A DNA stretch of 64,000 nucleotides from Nitzschia sp. pyKryTriq1 (lineage: Eukaryota > Bacillariophyta > Bacillariophyceae > Bacillariales > Bacillariaceae), in the NCBI GenBank assembly GCA_956465555.1, contig OY101122.1, forward strand, positions 1,933,001 through 1,997,000, read 5' to 3'. The notes under the pieces were generated by a model. The model saw only the letters and a list, made by a program, of their open reading frames with translations, did no database searches and was not told where the DNA came from. Positions 61,389 to 64,000 of this stretch are shown here, piece by piece. How positions within the stretch are numbered: the first letter of the stretch is position 1; each line of letters opens with the position of its first letter. Made by a program: the position numbers and the translations under genes.

Positions 61389-64000
61389 ATGCTCCCGCTA
61401 TCTTGGTTGCGCCCGACGCTTCCAGTGAAAAAAGGTGGAGGAGGAGAGTCGCTGCCATTATCAGCATCAGCATCAGCATCAGCATCAGCATCAGCATCAA
61501 CATCGGATGGGGAGCAAGTCTTGCCGTCCTTTGAGGAACTCCAACGCAAAACATGGGAAACCTTGTATCCACCATCATCCTCGCCTTCTGTATTATTATC
61601 ATCATTTCAAGACAAGTCGCCCAAAGGAAGTGTTGATGCGCCGATCCAACAATTGGTGGATTTGATCAATCACCATTCTGCGATTTGTACATTATCGTCT
61701 TGTTCAGGGCGGATTTCTCTCTTTGATCCCAATGAAAGAAAAAGCCGAAAACGGCGGCGGAGACCGATATTAGCAACAAACTTCTCGAAAGAAGAATCCT
61801 CGTCTACTGTTGAGACCACTACGACTACTAGAAATGATCCGTCTTCGTTGATGGAAGAAGAAGAAGAAGAAGAAGACTCGGCACTCCCAGCTTCGTCATT
61901 ATTTACAGAAGCCAGTGGTAAAGGACGAGGCACCTGGGTGGTCGTATCTCATGATTTGTTGGATCCAGAAGAAATGGTCCGTGCTATTTTTTCTGTGGAA
62001 AACAAAAACGACGACGAAACGGACGATAATGATGACGATGATACTGCGCAGCAGCAGCAGCAGCAACACCACCACCACCAACAACAACCTTGGATACTGA
62101 AATTCGAACCCATGTTGTTGCATATCGCTGCTCGATCCTTGGCGGTCGGTCAAGCCTTGTTGCAGTTGGCACTGGAATGTGGATTTCGGGAATCAGGATT
62201 GGTCGTCACACCCAAGCGTGTCACTGTGGCGATTCGCAGTCACTCGTTGGCCTTGGGTATACCGCTATTCTTACCGCCGTTCCACAACAAGAACAGCAAT
62301 GCTGATGAGAACATCAGCAGTGCACTTTGTCCCTCTCCGGACTTTATTCGTGCCTTGGTTCATGAATGTAATCAACGGCTGATTCAAAATTGGAATCATT
62401 TGGAACGATTCTATCTCGCCATGGAACAAAAATGGTTTCAGCTTGTTCTACACCCCAAAATTCGTCGGATAATAGCGTCCACTTCTTTGCCACCGCTACG
62501 ACTTTGGAATGCGGCAGCAGTAGCCATTGTTCCCACCAAAGATGATGGTGCTAAACGTGCCGATTATCATCATGCTGGCGACTATGAAAGATGTATCTAT
62601 ACTTTTGGAGGATACGGCAAAGGTCCAGATCCATTCTCCACCTCATCGTCCAAGCGATCCTCTTCTATTTACCAACTACGACTACCCATCCGCGATAATA
62701 TTATTCGTCAACCAGCACCAGTACCAGCACCAGCGTCAGCATCAGCTAATATGAATAATATAGCATGGGAACAAGTGGCTATCCAACAGCCGGAACCATC
62801 CATGATTTCCAATGATTTACTATGCTGGGAGGGGCTCGTCGATGTTGTAACACCTCTTTTCGATTTGCCACACGCGTGCCAAGGAATGGCCGCGGCGCGA
62901 CTAGGACGATGGATTGTCCTTTGGGGTGGACGGACCAGCCCCACGCAGCCTCTGGATGCCCGAACCATCTATCTCTTTCATCCACCGACTCATCAATTGG
63001 CTGCTGTGTCCACAAGATCCAATAGTGATACTACCACTTCTACTCAAAGTCTACCTCCAGCCCGTTGGGGACATTGTTTGGTTCCCTTGTCTGGCAATCG
63101 ATTAGCTTTGGTGGGAGGTGGTCGATGTGGCGAACTAGCAACAACCACCGACGACGAAAATTCGAACGTCCAAATGATGGGGCCGCCCCCCGCATTGGAA
63201 GATATTTATATTCTTCACTACCTACAAGACAAGGGATATTTCGTATGGGAACGCTTACCACAGCATGTCCAATTGACGGGAGGACGACTCCATGCTGCGG
63301 CGGCTATTATCAAGAAACCTCCCCGGGGCGGGGCCCAGTATCATCACCAAACAACAACAACAACAACAACAGTTAGCACTTCGTCGTCGTCCGAAACACT
63401 TGTGGTTGCGGGTGGTCTCCAATCTATTCCAATGCAACAGAATCCTCTATTACTTTTCAATAGACGACAAGAAAGTCCTTCTTCATCATTGTTTTGGTCC
63501 TGTGAAATTGGTGCTACCGAACGCCCTTTACGCAAAGATGGTAGTAGTGGTACCTACTTGTTGCAGACGAGATCGTGGACCACCACCACCACCACCACCA
63601 CGTCAAGTGCACTCCCGATACAGCAGCAGCAGCAATCCTCTTCAGCAGCAGCAATCCTCTTTATTTGCTGCGGGTCTGACAACGCTTTTGGATGGTCGAC
63701 TTGCCATTCTTTCCGGGGGAGTGTGGGTAGGTGATGGTTTTAGCACTTCTACTGAAGACTCCTCCTCCGAACCACCGCTCCATGCCTATCTTTTACAATG
63801 TGGTAGCAAGAAAAACAGAGACTCTAACAGCAGCAACAGTACGAGTACTAGTCCTCTGACTGTCCATCGATTACCACTATCCTTTGAAAATGAAAATGAA
63901 CAAGAGGGAGGTGCTGCTTTTGATTTTGGCAATCTGGTACATCATACTAGCGTGGCACTATCAGATACAGAATTTGCCTTGATTGGCGGCGGCGTGACTT
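61389..64000 (+). CDS. TYW3: TYW3-Kelch fusion (TYW2/3/4-type wybutosine synthesis), partial at right edge
   Basis: Wybutosine pathway for tRNA-Phe. The N-terminal TYW3 methyltransferase domain (about 70-315) has KGSVDAPIQQLVDLINHH, the hallmark SSCSGRISLF, TWVVVSHD, LKFEPMLLHIAARSLA and GFRESGLVVTPKRVTVAIRS. An acid/Gln/His-rich insertion sits between two of these blocks. Kelch-type repeats follow from about 380 (YTFGGYGKGPDPF, RWIVLWGGRTSP, RLALVGGGRCGE, LVVAGGL). The order matches the plant fusion TYW3-Kelch-TYW2 (Arabidopsis At4g04670), so a TYW2 part is expected beyond the window. The reading frame is interrupted near 63643 by a 19-bp tandem duplication; from 63662 the Kelch reading continues one frame over (LFAAGLTTLLDGRLAILSGG) to the edge. 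That may be an allele, an assembly error or a real lesion. Confidence 0.88.
63621..63661. repeat. 19-bp tandem duplication in the Kelch coding region
   Basis: CAGCAGCAGCAATCCTCTT ends at 63642 and is repeated exactly at 63643-63661. The unit is not a multiple of three and shifts the frame of the TYW3-Kelch gene by one. Confidence 0.9.

Noticed and set aside
63535-63660. An intron to explain the frame change in the Kelch region
   Set aside because: TCCTCTTCAG would be a good acceptor, but no GT donor in the needed phase lies upstream; the exact 19-bp duplication explains the shift better.

Overview
The window looks like nuclear DNA from a raphid pennate diatom. Four things point there: short GT-AG introns (about 90 to 360 bp) in eukaryotic housekeeping genes (SF3B5, NTH1, a MoaC/CNX3-type enzyme, an NAA60-like enzyme, TYW3); several divergent heat-shock-factor genes and a DUF6824-type gene, both families expanded in diatoms; N-termini with the signal-peptide-plus-phenylalanine (ASAFAP-like) junction of diatom plastid proteins; and secreted proteins with an R-X-L site after the signal peptide. 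Species cannot be named from sequence alone. I found no CRISPR array, capsid or LTR element, rRNA or convincing tRNA.

Layout. 1-4259 is an ABCC (MRP) transporter cut by the left edge. 5518-6162 is a small putative plastid protein. 6811-8360 (HSF) and 8468-9834 (DUF6824) converge. 9835-11938 is gene-poor and holds a 489-bp foldback element with nearly identical arms. 11939-13789 (prolyl 4-hydroxylase plus ankyrin repeats) converges with 13997-16246 (flavin monooxygenase). 17919-19514 is a second HSF and 20566-23768 a TLDc protein with 51-bp coding repeats. A 3.4-kb repeat-rich stretch follows, then a third HSF (27126-28133) and CNX3 (29337-30655).

31020-37184 holds three minus-strand genes in a row for secreted proteins: a beta-helix-like protein, a Cys-rich protein and a Lys/Gly/acidic repeat protein reminiscent of silaffin-type proteins. 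All three have signal peptides and R-X-L sites. Two share a C-terminal module with identical six-cysteine spacing and a related basic tail. This group is the best candidate for an undescribed functional unit, possibly of the cell wall or silica matrix.

The right half holds SF3B5, an ankyrin protein, two convergent GNAT acetyltransferases, a secreted DUF2202 ferritin-like protein, a tandem pair of type II membrane glycosyltransferases, a PLAC8 protein, a helicase-associated-domain protein, a plastid NAD(P)-binding protein, a membrane protein with a CBM96/DNRLRE-like domain and Cys repeats, an endonuclease III homologue apparently without its iron-sulfur cluster, and the start of a TYW3-Kelch fusion that runs off the right edge. 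Intergenic DNA is unusually rich in GTAC words and the palindrome TACCGGTA. Exon structures are my own splice predictions from reading frame and GT-AG sites and are not backed by transcripts.
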